Assembly: GCA_019247975.1 (NCBI GenBank)
Contig: JAFBAD010000247.1
Coordinates: 1 to 11,889 of the forward strand
Reading direction: 5' to 3'
Source of the DNA: Acidimicrobiia bacterium
GTDB lineage: Bacteria > Actinomycetota > Acidimicrobiia > Acidimicrobiales > Iamiaceae
DNA length: 11,889 nt
In this document: piece by piece, positions 1-6,504 of the stretch
Position numbering within the stretch: the first letter of the stretch is position 1
How the letters are laid out: each line of letters starts with the position of its first letter
Program-made: the position numbers and the translations under genes
Notes under the pieces: generated by a model
Databases searched by the model: none
Seen by the model: only the letters and a program-made list of their open reading frames with translations
Told to the model about the DNA's origin: nothing

Positions 1-1
1 C

Positions 2-73
2 CTCGTCGAGACCGACAAATCCGGCGAGCGGGCTGCGCACAAGCCCAAGGCGCTGCGGAAGGAGGGTCGGTGA
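2..73 (+). CDS. 3' end of an unidentified protein (partial)
   Basis: An open frame enters from the left edge and ends at TGA 71-73, giving a 23-residue lysine- and arginine-rich tail that finishes KALRKEGR. The next gene starts at GTG 70-72, so stop and start overlap as GTGA, a common arrangement for translationally coupled genes in actinobacteria. This overlap is the main reason to believe the frame is real. The tail contains no recognisable domain, so no function can be given. It probably lies in one operon with the following hypothetical gene. Confidence 0.55.
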   Translation, partial: LVETDKSGERAAHKPKALRKEGR

Positions 74-513
74 GCTCACCGCTGCCCGACGACGATCCCT
101 GGGCCCGTCCGGAGGGGGTCGACGATGCGACCGTGCAGGCGTGCGGCACCCTCGGCGAGGGCATGGAGCGGCTCGAGCGGGCTCGGGGCCACCTCTACGC
201 CTTCCACCAGCTGATGGGGCGGGCCGACTTCCTCTTCGGTGACGCCGCCGACGAGCTCGACGATGCCGGCCACACCGAGCTGGCCGAGCTCATCCGCACC
301 GACCTCGTCGGGCGCAACGTCCTCGAGGGGCGGTGGACGTTCCAGGTGGTCGAGGAGTTCGACGACTCCTACTACCGGCCGGTCGTCGGGATCGAGGAGC
401 GGGTGCGGAACGAGCTGCTCGACGGTCGCCGCCACGTGTTCGAGGCCGAGCTCAAGGAAGCGCGCCGGACCCACCGTCACCCCCGGCACGAGCGTCGCCC
501 CGGGTCCGGTTGA
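70..513 (+). CDS. Conserved actinobacterial hypothetical protein (DPWARP type)
   Basis: This 147-residue soluble protein has no signal peptide or membrane segment. It starts at GTG 70, overlapping the previous stop as GTGA, so it is probably translated by coupling. The N-terminus carries an acidic DDDPWARP segment (residues 7-14). The middle (about residues 30-125) is predicted mostly helical and rich in charged residues, with RARGHLYAFHQL, GRADFLFGDAADEL, GRNVLEGRWTFQVVEE and the tail motif GRRHVFEAELKE. From memory, this pattern matches a small uncharacterised family widespread in mycobacteria and other actinobacteria. The C-terminus is a basic His/Arg-rich tail. No catalytic motif can be assigned and the function is unknown. 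Confidence is high that it is a gene and low for any role. Confidence 0.85.
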   Translation: MSSPLPDDDPWARPEGVDDATVQACGTLGEGMERLERARGHLYAFHQLMGRADFLFGDAADELDDAGHTELAELIRTDLVGRNVLEGRWTFQVVEEFDDSYYRPVVGIEERVRNELLDGRRHVFEAELKEARRTHRHPRHERRPGSG

Positions 514-519
514 TCGGTC

Positions 520-539
520 GGCCCTCCTGCACTAGGGCC
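520..539 (+). promoter_or_regulatory. Short inverted repeat before the methyltransferase start
   Basis: Arms GGCCCT (520-525) and AGGGCC (534-539) pair perfectly around an 8-base loop in the 34-base gap between the hypothetical gene and the methyltransferase. The 3' arm contains AGGG, the better-spaced of two possible ribosome binding sites for ATG 548; the other, AGGGG at 540-544, is only 3 bases from the start. The stem could mask the ribosome binding site or be a weak terminator. A 6-bp match is short enough to arise by chance in GC-rich DNA. Confidence 0.25.
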
Positions 540-547
540 AGGGGTCG

Positions 548-1357
548 ATGCCCGACCCTCTCGGCGACTTCGACCCGACCACCACGTACGACGAAGCGGT
601 CTTGGAGTACGAGAGCGCGTCCGGGGACTTCTGGCGCCACCTCTCCGACCACACGGTCGAGCTCCTCGCGCTGCAGCGCGGCGAGCGGGTGCTCGACCTG
701 CCGTGCGGCACCGGCCACGTCGCCCTCGGTGCGGCCGAGCGGGTGGGGCCGGACGGTCGGGTGGTCGCGCTCGACGTGTCCGAGCGGATGACGCAGCTGG
801 TCAGTCACAAGGCGGCGCAGCTGCAGTTGACCAACGTGGACGTCGGCGTGGCCGACATGACGAGGCTCGGCCGGCCGGACCCGCCGTTCGACGCGGTGGC
901 CTGCGTGCTCGGGATCTTCTTCGCGCCCGACATGCCGGCTGCGCTCCGGTCGCTGGCCGCGCAGGCCCGGCCGGGCGGTCGCATCGCGGTGGCGGTGTTC
1001 GGCGAGGAGTTCTTCGAGCCGATGCGGACGACGTTCGTCGACGCGGTGCGGGCGGTCGCGCCCGACCTGCAGGTCGTCGAGCCGTGGGCGCGCGTCCGCA
1101 CCGAGCAGCAGCTGCGCGAGCTCTTCGACGCCGCGGACCTCACCGCCGACGTCGAGACCTGCGTCGACGAGGTGCCGCTGACCTCGGCCGACGACTGGTG
1201 GCGCATCGTGATGGGCTCGGGCCTGCGGGCGACCGTCGGCCACCTCGATCCGGCGACGGCCGCGGGCGTGCGGGACAGGTGCGCGGAGGAGGTGGAGCGT
1301 CATGGCCTCACGGCGCTGCGGGTGACCAGCCGGTATGGAGTGGCAGCGGCTGCATAG
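548..1357 (+). CDS. Class I SAM-dependent methyltransferase
   Basis: This 269-residue cytoplasmic protein has a Rossmann-type methyltransferase core. The glycine-rich SAM-binding loop VLDLPCGTG is at residues 48-56. The acidic residue ending strand 2 is D76 in VVALDVS. The strand-4 region FDAVACVLGIFF is at 114-125, followed by the ARPGGRIAVAVFG segment near 140-152. The order resembles UbiE/Methyltransf_11 or Methyltransf_25 proteins. The C-terminal third (about 160-269) is a less conserved, mostly helical cap that would set substrate choice. The acceptor could be a small molecule, lipid or quinone, and the sequence does not decide. It starts at ATG 548, 34 bases after the previous stop, with YihY 17 bases downstream, so it probably belongs to the same + strand transcript. 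Confidence 0.9.
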   Translation: MPDPLGDFDPTTTYDEAVLEYESASGDFWRHLSDHTVELLALQRGERVLDLPCGTGHVALGAAERVGPDGRVVALDVSERMTQLVSHKAAQLQLTNVDVGVADMTRLGRPDPPFDAVACVLGIFFAPDMPAALRSLAAQARPGGRIAVAVFGEEFFEPMRTTFVDAVRAVAPDLQVVEPWARVRTEQQLRELFDAADLTADVETCVDEVPLTSADDWWRIVMGSGLRATVGHLDPATAAGVRDRCAEEVERHGLTALRVTSRYGVAAAA

Positions 1358-1374
1358 CGGGTAGGGACGGTCGC

Positions 1375-2343
1375 GTGGCGAGCAACCCGGTCGAGCGGAT
1401 CCTCCGAGGGATCGACGGGTGGCAGCAGCGCTCACCGGTCGCCGGGCCGGCCTTCGGCGTCGTGCGGAAGTTCGGCGACGACCGGGGGCCGTCGCTCGCC
1501 GCGCTGCTCACCTACTACGGCTTCATGTCCCTGTTCCCGCTGCTGCTGGTCTTCACCACGCTGCTCGGGTTCATCGGCAACGCGCACCTGGAGCAGTCCG
1601 TCCTCGGCGCGACGCTCCACCAGTTCCCGGTGGTCGGCCAGCAGATCGGCAAGGGCGCGGCGCACCCGTTGCACGGGAGCGGCCTGGCCCTCGTCTTCGG
1701 CCTCCTCGGTCTCGTCTACGGCTCCCTCGGCGTGACCCAGGTGGCGCAACGGGCGATGGCCGACGTGTGGAACGTCCCGAACGTCGTCCGTCCCGGCTTC
1801 TTCCCCCGCCTCGGTCGCAGCCTCGCGTTCCTCCTCGTGCTCGTCGTCGGCGTCGGGCTCACCGCCGGCGCGAGCGGGTTGACGACGGGCAGCGGGAACC
1901 CGATCGCGCTGCGCATCCTCGCCGGGGTCCTCGGCGTGCTCGTCGACGTCGCCATCTACGCGGCTGCGTTCCGGGTCCTCACCCCTCGCCAGATCCCGAG
2001 CAAGCTGCTCTGGCCCGGCGCGGTGCTCGGGGGCGTCGCCTACTCGATCCTCCTCGCCGCGGGCACCGCGCTCGTCCAGCACCAGCTGCGCCACGCCGAA
2101 GCGCTCTACGGCCAGTTCGGGTTCGTGCTCGGCCTCATCGGCTGGCTGTACCTCGTGGCCCAGGTGACGATCTACGCAGCGGAGCTCAACGTCGTCCGCG
2201 CCCGCCACCTCTGGCCGCGCAGCATCCTGCAGCCGCCGCTCACCCGGGCCGACGAGCGGGTCCTCGGCGCGATCGCCCGCCAGGAGGAGCGCCGGCCCGA
2301 GCAGACCGTCGAGGTCGACTTCGAACGCGAGAGCATCGACTGA
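1375..2343 (+). CDS. YihY/UPF0761 family inner-membrane protein
   Basis: This 322-residue integral membrane protein belongs to the YihY/BrkB-like family. I chose the GTG start at 1375, which has AGGGA at 1363-1367 seven bases upstream; the same frame is open much further upstream, but only as an overlap with the methyltransferase gene. About six hydrophobic spans fall near residues 40-67, 101-120, 148-168, 178-200, 212-235 and 245-268. Family hallmarks are the first-span segment DRGPSLAALLTYYGFMSLFP and the last-span segment QFGFVLGLIGWLYLVAQV followed by YAAELN. The charged C-terminal tail (about 280-322) should be cytoplasmic. The molecular function of the family is unsettled. The historical 'ribonuclease BN' and 'virulence factor' labels should not be carried over. 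The stop overlaps the next start as TGATG. Confidence 0.93.
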   Translation: MASNPVERILRGIDGWQQRSPVAGPAFGVVRKFGDDRGPSLAALLTYYGFMSLFPLLLVFTTLLGFIGNAHLEQSVLGATLHQFPVVGQQIGKGAAHPLHGSGLALVFGLLGLVYGSLGVTQVAQRAMADVWNVPNVVRPGFFPRLGRSLAFLLVLVVGVGLTAGASGLTTGSGNPIALRILAGVLGVLVDVAIYAAAFRVLTPRQIPSKLLWPGAVLGGVAYSILLAAGTALVQHQLRHAEALYGQFGFVLGLIGWLYLVAQVTIYAAELNVVRARHLWPRSILQPPLTRADERVLGAIARQEERRPEQTVEVDFERESID

Positions 2344-2720
2344 TGGACACGGACACCATGGCGACCTTGTACGCGGGCGGACGGATCGCCCTCGGCACGG
2401 TCCTGACCCTCCTTCCGGGCGCGACGCGGCCGTGGCTCGGCCCTGTCGCCGGCGACCCGGACGCCAAGACCGCGATCCGCATCGCCGGCGTGCGCGACGG
2501 GCTGCTCGGCACGGCTGTGCTCGGCACCCGCGACGCTCCGGACATCCGCCGCACGATGGTGCTCCTCTGCGCGATCGCCGACACGGCCGACGCGCTCATG
2601 ACGGCTGCGGACCTCGTCCGGACCCGTCGGCCCGGCGCGGCGATGACCACGGCCGCGGCGGCCGGCGGCGCCGTCGCCGGGTACGTGATCGCCCGGCGGC
2701 TGCAACCCGCCAACGGCTAA
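2343..2720 (+). CDS. Small hypothetical membrane protein coupled to YihY
   Basis: This 125-residue protein begins at ATG 2343, sharing the A of the upstream TGA stop (TGATG), which predicts translational coupling to the YihY gene. A second Met at residue 6 (2358) is a possible alternative start. Hydrophobic segments lie near residues 9-26, 45-60, 70-89 and 98-117. Conserved-looking features are RIAGVRDGLLG (46-56) and a span with acidic residues, IADTADALMTAADL (78-91). The layout resembles the small DUF4267-like membrane proteins common in actinobacteria, but I cannot confirm membership. Acidic residues inside hydrophobic stretches suggest a conserved role beyond anchoring. The coupling suggests a partner or accessory of YihY, which is inference. 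Confidence 0.82.
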   Translation: MDTDTMATLYAGGRIALGTVLTLLPGATRPWLGPVAGDPDAKTAIRIAGVRDGLLGTAVLGTRDAPDIRRTMVLLCAIADTADALMTAADLVRTRRPGAAMTTAAAAGGAVAGYVIARRLQPANG

Positions 2721-2748
2721 GCCAGGCCGGCGAACTGCCGATTGTGCC

Positions 2749-2754
2749 AGGTGG
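2749..2754 (+). promoter_or_regulatory. Ribosome binding site deciding the GGDEF-EAL start
   Basis: AGGTGG sits 8 bases before GTG 2763 and is the only well-spaced Shine-Dalgarno-like match among the candidate starts of the GGDEF-EAL gene: TTG 2742, GTG 2751, GTG 2763, TTG 2790 and ATG 2799. ATG 2799 has its nearest purine-rich match (GGAGG, 2773-2777) about 21 bases away. The site overlaps a small dyad, TGCCA-GG-TGGCA (2745-2756), whose 2-base centre is too tight for an RNA hairpin. Confidence 0.45.
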
Positions 2755-2762
2755 CAGCCGGT

Positions 2763-5432
2763 GTGGCGGGACGGAGGCGGCCTCGACGGTTGCTCGCGAT
2801 GCTGCCGGAGGGGACTGCGCTCCCTCACGAGGTGTGGGTCCGCCGGCACCACTGGATCCTGGCGATCCTCTGGCTCCACGTCCCCGCCGTCTTCGTCTTC
2901 TCGCAGGTGCAGCACGTCGGCGTGGTCCACGGGCTGGTCGAGACCAGCGCGATCGCCGGCATGGCCACGGTCGCGACGCGCTCGCAGCACTTCCGGCGGC
3001 TCAGCACGGTCACCGCCGCCGTCGGCCTGCTGACGTGCTCCGCCGTCCTCGTGCACCTCTCGCACGGCACGATCGAGATGCACTTCCACTACTTCGTCAT
3101 GGTCGGCGTCGTCACGCTGTACCAGGACTGGTGGCCGTTCCTCTTCGCCATCGGCTACGTCGTGCTGCAGCACGGCGTCATGGGCGTCGTCTCGCCGGAG
3201 TCCGTCTACAACCACCAGTCGGCCATCGATCACCCGTGGACCTGGGCCGGCATCCACGGCGCCTTCATCCTCGCCATGAGCTGCGCAGGCATCGCGTCGT
3301 GGAAGCTGAACGAGTCGTTCCTCGGCGAGGTCACCCGGCGCAGCGAGCAGCTCGCCGAGGCCCAGCAGGTCGCCCACATCGGCAGCTGGGACCACGACCT
3401 CCGCGGAAACCTGACCGTGTGGACGCCCGAGCTGTACCGGCTCCTCGGGCTGAAGCCCGACGTGGTCCGGGCCAGCGTCGACGTCTTCCTCGACCGCGTG
3501 ACGGCGGACGACCGCCCGGCCCTCCAGGCCGCGATCCGCGCCATGAGCGAGGGCGGTTCGGACTACGCGATGGACGTGCGCATCCTCACCACCGGCGGTG
3601 AACTGCGCTGGTTGCACGTCAAGGGGAACGTGGCCGCGTGGGAGCAGGACCGGCCCGTGGCGCTGTCCGGTACCGCGCAGGACGTCACCGAGACGAAGCG
3701 GGCCGAGGAGCACCTCCGGTCGACGCTCTCGCTCCTCCACGCGACGCTCGACTCGACTGCCGACGGCATCCTCGTCGTCGACCTCGAGGGCCACATCACG
3801 AGCGTCAACCGCCGGTTCGCGGAGGTGTGGGATCTCCCGCGCGACCTCCTCGACCGGCGAGACGACATCGGCGCGCTCGATTCCCTCGTCGACAAGGTCG
3901 CCGACCCCGAAGCCTTCCTCGCGAAGATCAGGGAGCTGTACGCCGCACCCGAGGCCGAGAGCCACGATCTCATCGAGCTGAAGGACGGCAGCATCCTCGA
4001 CCGCTTCTCGACCCCGCAGCGGGTGGCCGGGACGGTCGTGGGTCGCGTGTGGAGCTTCCGGGACATCACCGGCCAGAAGCGGCTCGAGTCGGAGCTCGCC
4101 CACCAGGCGCTGCACGACTCGCTCACCGGCCTCGCCAACCAGACCCTCTTCCGGGACCGGGTGAGCCACGCGCTCGCGCGGACGAGCCGGCGGTCCGAGC
4201 ACCTGGCCGTGCTGTTCATCGACCTCGACAACTTCAAGACCGTCAACGACAGCCTGGGCCACAGCTCCGGCGACGAGGTGCTCGTGGCCGTGGCCCGCCG
4301 GCTCGAGACGTGCCTGCGCGCGTCGGACACGACCGCTCGCCTCGGCGGCGACGAGTTCGCGGTGCTGCTCGAAGGCCTGGCCGACGAGACGCAGGCCGGG
4401 GAGATCGCCGACCTCGTGCTCACCGCCATGCAGCAGCCGCTGCAGGCGTCGGGCCGGGAGGTGGTGATCGCGGCGAGCGTGGGCATCGCCTTCGGCTCGA
4501 CGGAGATCGATGCCGGCCACCTGCTGCGCAACGCGGACCTCGCCATGTACAGCGCGAAGCGCAACGGGAAGGGCCGCTACGACGTGTACCGGCCCCAGCT
4601 CCACACCGCCGCGGTCGAGCGGCTGGAGCTGGAGGGCGACCTGCGCGCCGCGCTCGAGCGCGGCGAGCTGACCGTGCACTACCAGCCGATCGTGGCGCTC
4701 GCGACCGACGACATCGTGGGCTGCGAGGCGCTCGTGCGCTGGCACCACCCACGGCGGGGCACGCTCGGGCCCGACGTCTTCATCCCGATGGCCGAGGAGA
4801 CCGGGCTCATCGAGGAGGTCGGCCGGCAGGTGCTCGAGATGGCGTGCAAGGCCGCGAGCACGTGGCGCGAGCGGCACGGGCTCGACTCGTTGAGCGTCAG
4901 CGTCAACGTCTCTCCGCGCCAGCTGCTCAACGAGCGCCTCGTCGAGGACGTCCGCGGCGCGCTCGAACGGGCCCGGCTCGCGCCCAGTGCGCTCGTGCTC
5001 GAGATCACCGAGAGCGCCATGCTGCAGGACACCGAGTCGACGCTCGGCATCCTCCGGCGCATCAAGGCCCTGGGCGTGCGGCTGGCGATCGACGACTTCG
5101 GTACCGGTTACTCGTCGCTCAGCTACCTGCAGCGCTTCCCGCTCGACATCTTGAAGATCGATCGCGCCTTCGTGACCGCGATCGATCGTCCCACCGACGA
5201 CGCGTCGCTCGCCCCGGCGGTCGTGTCGATGGCGAACACCATGCACCTGAAGGTCGTGGCCGAGGGGGTCGAGACCCGCACCCAGGCCGATGCGCTGTCG
5301 TCGATGGGATGCGATCTCGGGCAGGGCTTCCTCCTCGCCCGGCCCATGCCGGCCGAGGCCATGGACGACCTGCTCGAGGCCCGGGGAGCCGAGGCGAGGA
5401 CGCCGGAGCTCCCCTCCGTCACGCACGGGTAG
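2763..5432 (+). CDS. Membrane-bound PAS-PAS-GGDEF-EAL cyclic-di-GMP enzyme
   Basis: This 889-residue protein combines c-di-GMP synthase and phosphodiesterase domains. The N-terminal sensor has about six membrane spans (near residues 29-48, 59-73, 81-100, 106-120, 124-142, 161-181), with histidine-rich loops such as MHFHYF. Two PAS-like domains follow (about 194-313 and 314-440). The GGDEF domain (about 445-611) keeps the intact GGDEF motif (528-532) and a canonical inhibitory-site motif, RASD (520-523), five residues before it. The EAL domain (about 620-875) keeps EALVRW (655-660), SVNVSP, LEITES, DDFGTGYSSL (777-786), LKID, AEGVE (833-837) and GCDLGQGF, so both halves look catalytically competent. 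Which activity dominates cannot be read from sequence. The start is uncertain within 2742-2799; GTG 2763 has the best ribosome binding site. It follows the small membrane protein by 42 bases. Confidence 0.95.
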   Translation: MAGRRRPRRLLAMLPEGTALPHEVWVRRHHWILAILWLHVPAVFVFSQVQHVGVVHGLVETSAIAGMATVATRSQHFRRLSTVTAAVGLLTCSAVLVHLSHGTIEMHFHYFVMVGVVTLYQDWWPFLFAIGYVVLQHGVMGVVSPESVYNHQSAIDHPWTWAGIHGAFILAMSCAGIASWKLNESFLGEVTRRSEQLAEAQQVAHIGSWDHDLRGNLTVWTPELYRLLGLKPDVVRASVDVFLDRVTADDRPALQAAIRAMSEGGSDYAMDVRILTTGGELRWLHVKGNVAAWEQDRPVALSGTAQDVTETKRAEEHLRSTLSLLHATLDSTADGILVVDLEGHITSVNRRFAEVWDLPRDLLDRRDDIGALDSLVDKVADPEAFLAKIRELYAAPEAESHDLIELKDGSILDRFSTPQRVAGTVVGRVWSFRDITGQKRLESELAHQALHDSLTGLANQTLFRDRVSHALARTSRRSEHLAVLFIDLDNFKTVNDSLGHSSGDEVLVAVARRLETCLRASDTTARLGGDEFAVLLEGLADETQAGEIADLVLTAMQQPLQASGREVVIAASVGIAFGSTEIDAGHLLRNADLAMYSAKRNGKGRYDVYRPQLHTAAVERLELEGDLRAALERGELTVHYQPIVALATDDIVGCEALVRWHHPRRGTLGPDVFIPMAEETGLIEEVGRQVLEMACKAASTWRERHGLDSLSVSVNVSPRQLLNERLVEDVRGALERARLAPSALVLEITESAMLQDTESTLGILRRIKALGVRLAIDDFGTGYSSLSYLQRFPLDILKIDRAFVTAIDRPTDDASLAPAVVSMANTMHLKVVAEGVETRTQADALSSMGCDLGQGFLLARPMPAEAMDDLLEARGAEARTPELPSVTHG

Positions 5433-5459
5433 GTCCGGCGTGCTACGGAAAGGACTCCG

Positions 5460-5996
5460 ATGACCGAGAACAACCCCTTCGCCCGTCACCCCGAGGTACC
5501 GAGCTTCACCCTCGAGAGCACGACCGTCGCCGCCGGCGCCGCTTGGCCACAGCCGCAGATGTCGGGCAGCTTCGGCGTTCCGGGCGGCGAGGACCGATCG
5601 CCCGAGCTGCACTGGAGCGGCGCGCCGGACGGCACCAAGAGCTACGCCGTCACCGTCTACGACCCGGACGCCCCGACCGCGTCGGGCTTCTGGCACTGGG
5701 CCGTCGCCAACATCCCGGCCGACGTCACCGAGCTGCCCGAAGGCGCGGGCGACGAGCAGGGCGGCGGGCTGCCCGAGGGCGCGATCCAGTACCGCAACGA
5801 CGCCGGTGGTCAGCAGTTCATCGGCGCCGCCCCGCCCGCAGGCCACGGGCCGCACCGCTACTTCGTGAGCGTCTACGCGGTCGACACCGACGACCTCGGC
5901 GTGCCGCCGGACGCGTCGCCCGCGTTCCTCGGGTTCAACCTCTTCAGCCACACCCTCGCCCGCGCCGACATGGTCGTCACCGCGGAGATCAAGTAG
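5460..5996 (+). CDS. YbhB/YbcL-type PEBP (Raf kinase inhibitor-like) protein
   Basis: This 178-residue protein is of the phosphatidylethanolamine-binding protein family, bacterial YbhB/YbcL branch. ATG 5460 follows GGAAAGGA with good spacing. Family signatures are DPDAPT (68-73), the GFWHW segment (76-80) and PAGHGPHRYFVSVYAVD (126-142), which together line the anion- or ligand-binding pocket in known structures. It has no signal peptide or lipobox, so a cytoplasmic location is likely. It is slightly longer than the roughly 160-residue E. coli homologues, mainly at the N-terminus and in a Gly/Glu-rich loop near 92-107. The physiological ligand of bacterial members is not established. It lies 27 bases after the GGDEF-EAL gene with its own ribosome binding site and is the last gene before a strong hairpin. 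Confidence 0.95.
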   Translation: MTENNPFARHPEVPSFTLESTTVAAGAAWPQPQMSGSFGVPGGEDRSPELHWSGAPDGTKSYAVTVYDPDAPTASGFWHWAVANIPADVTELPEGAGDEQGGGLPEGAIQYRNDAGGQQFIGAAPPAGHGPHRYFVSVYAVDTDDLGVPPDASPAFLGFNLFSHTLARADMVVTAEIK

Positions 5997-6009
5997 CGCA
6001 GGCGTTTCT

Positions 6010-6048
6010 GAAGGCAATACCGGTCGGATTCCGACCGGTATTGCCTTC
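6010..6048. terminator. Bidirectional hairpin terminator between convergent genes
   Basis: An 18-bp perfect inverted repeat has its left arm at 6010-6027 and right arm at 6031-6048, around the 3-base loop ATT. The arms include AAGGCAATACCGGTC and its complement. It fills the 57-base gap between the stop of the PEBP gene (+, ends 5996) and the stop of the VOC gene (-, its TGA at 6054-6056). The position and near-ideal stem fit a terminator serving both strands. There is no clear U-tract on either side (GGTCTT after the stem on +, AGAAAC on -), which is common for actinobacterial hairpin terminators. Confidence 0.88.
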
Positions 6049-6053
6049 GGTCT

Positions 6054-6449
6054 TCAGCCGGGTGGGGCGAAGAACTCGAGGGCGATGCCGTCGGGGTCCC
6101 GGAAGCTGATGCCCGAGCCGTAGCCGGCGTCCTTGATGCCGCCGTGCTGCACGCCGAGGTCGTTCAGCTTCTGCTCCCACTGCTCGAGCTCGGCCCGGTT
6201 CGCGCAGCCGAAGGCGACGTGGTCGAGCCCGATGTTGTACTCGCTGAACTGGCCCGCCGGCGCGGGCGTCTGGTGCTGGTGCAGCCCGATCAGCGTGGTG
6301 CCGAGCAGGTACACGGTGTGGTGGAAGTCCGGATCGGTGTCCTCGTCGAGCACCGGTTTGGCGTCGAAGAGGGCTTCGTACCAGGGCACGCTCACGGACA
6401 GGTCACGAACCGTGAGAGCGACGTGGGTGAGCGCAGGGAAGTCGGCCAT
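6054..6449 (-). CDS. VOC (glyoxalase/dioxygenase superfamily) protein
   Basis: This 131-residue single-subunit vicinal-oxygen-chelate protein has two beta-alpha-beta-beta-beta repeats. The first opens with LTHVALTVRDLSVSVPWYEALF and the second with LDHVAFGCANRAELEQWEQKL. The domain closes with SFRDPDGIALEFFAPP. Likely metal ligands are H9, H57 or H59, H77 and E125, so the usual metal site seems intact. Members include glyoxalase I, ring-cleaving dioxygenases, epimerases and resistance proteins. The substrate cannot be told from sequence. The start ATG (complement of CAT 6447-6449) matches the first residues of the fold; only a poor ribosome binding site is visible upstream. The gene is transcribed toward the bidirectional hairpin, divergently from the deaminase gene. 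Confidence 0.9.
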   Translation of the reverse strand: MADFPALTHVALTVRDLSVSVPWYEALFDAKPVLDEDTDPDFHHTVYLLGTTLIGLHQHQTPAPAGQFSEYNIGLDHVAFGCANRAELEQWEQKLNDLGVQHGGIKDAGYGSGISFRDPDGIALEFFAPPG

Positions 6450-6504
6450 GCGCGCGCTTCTAGCACCGGAGCAGCGGGCGTGCTCGGCGAACCACACTGG
6501 CGCG

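Noticed and set aside
703..1374. An upstream in-frame extension of the YihY gene
   Set aside because: It would overlap most of the methyltransferase gene and is composed of Arg/Gly-rich filler. GTG 1375 has a ribosome binding site and the family-like N-terminus follows it.
2172..6017. A 1281-codon open frame on the - strand opposite the GGDEF-EAL and PEBP genes
   Set aside because: It lies antisense to clearly real genes with intact domain signatures. Long antisense frames are expected when third codon positions are almost all G or C. Its translation is a low-complexity mix of Arg, Val, Glu, Asp and His with no domain.
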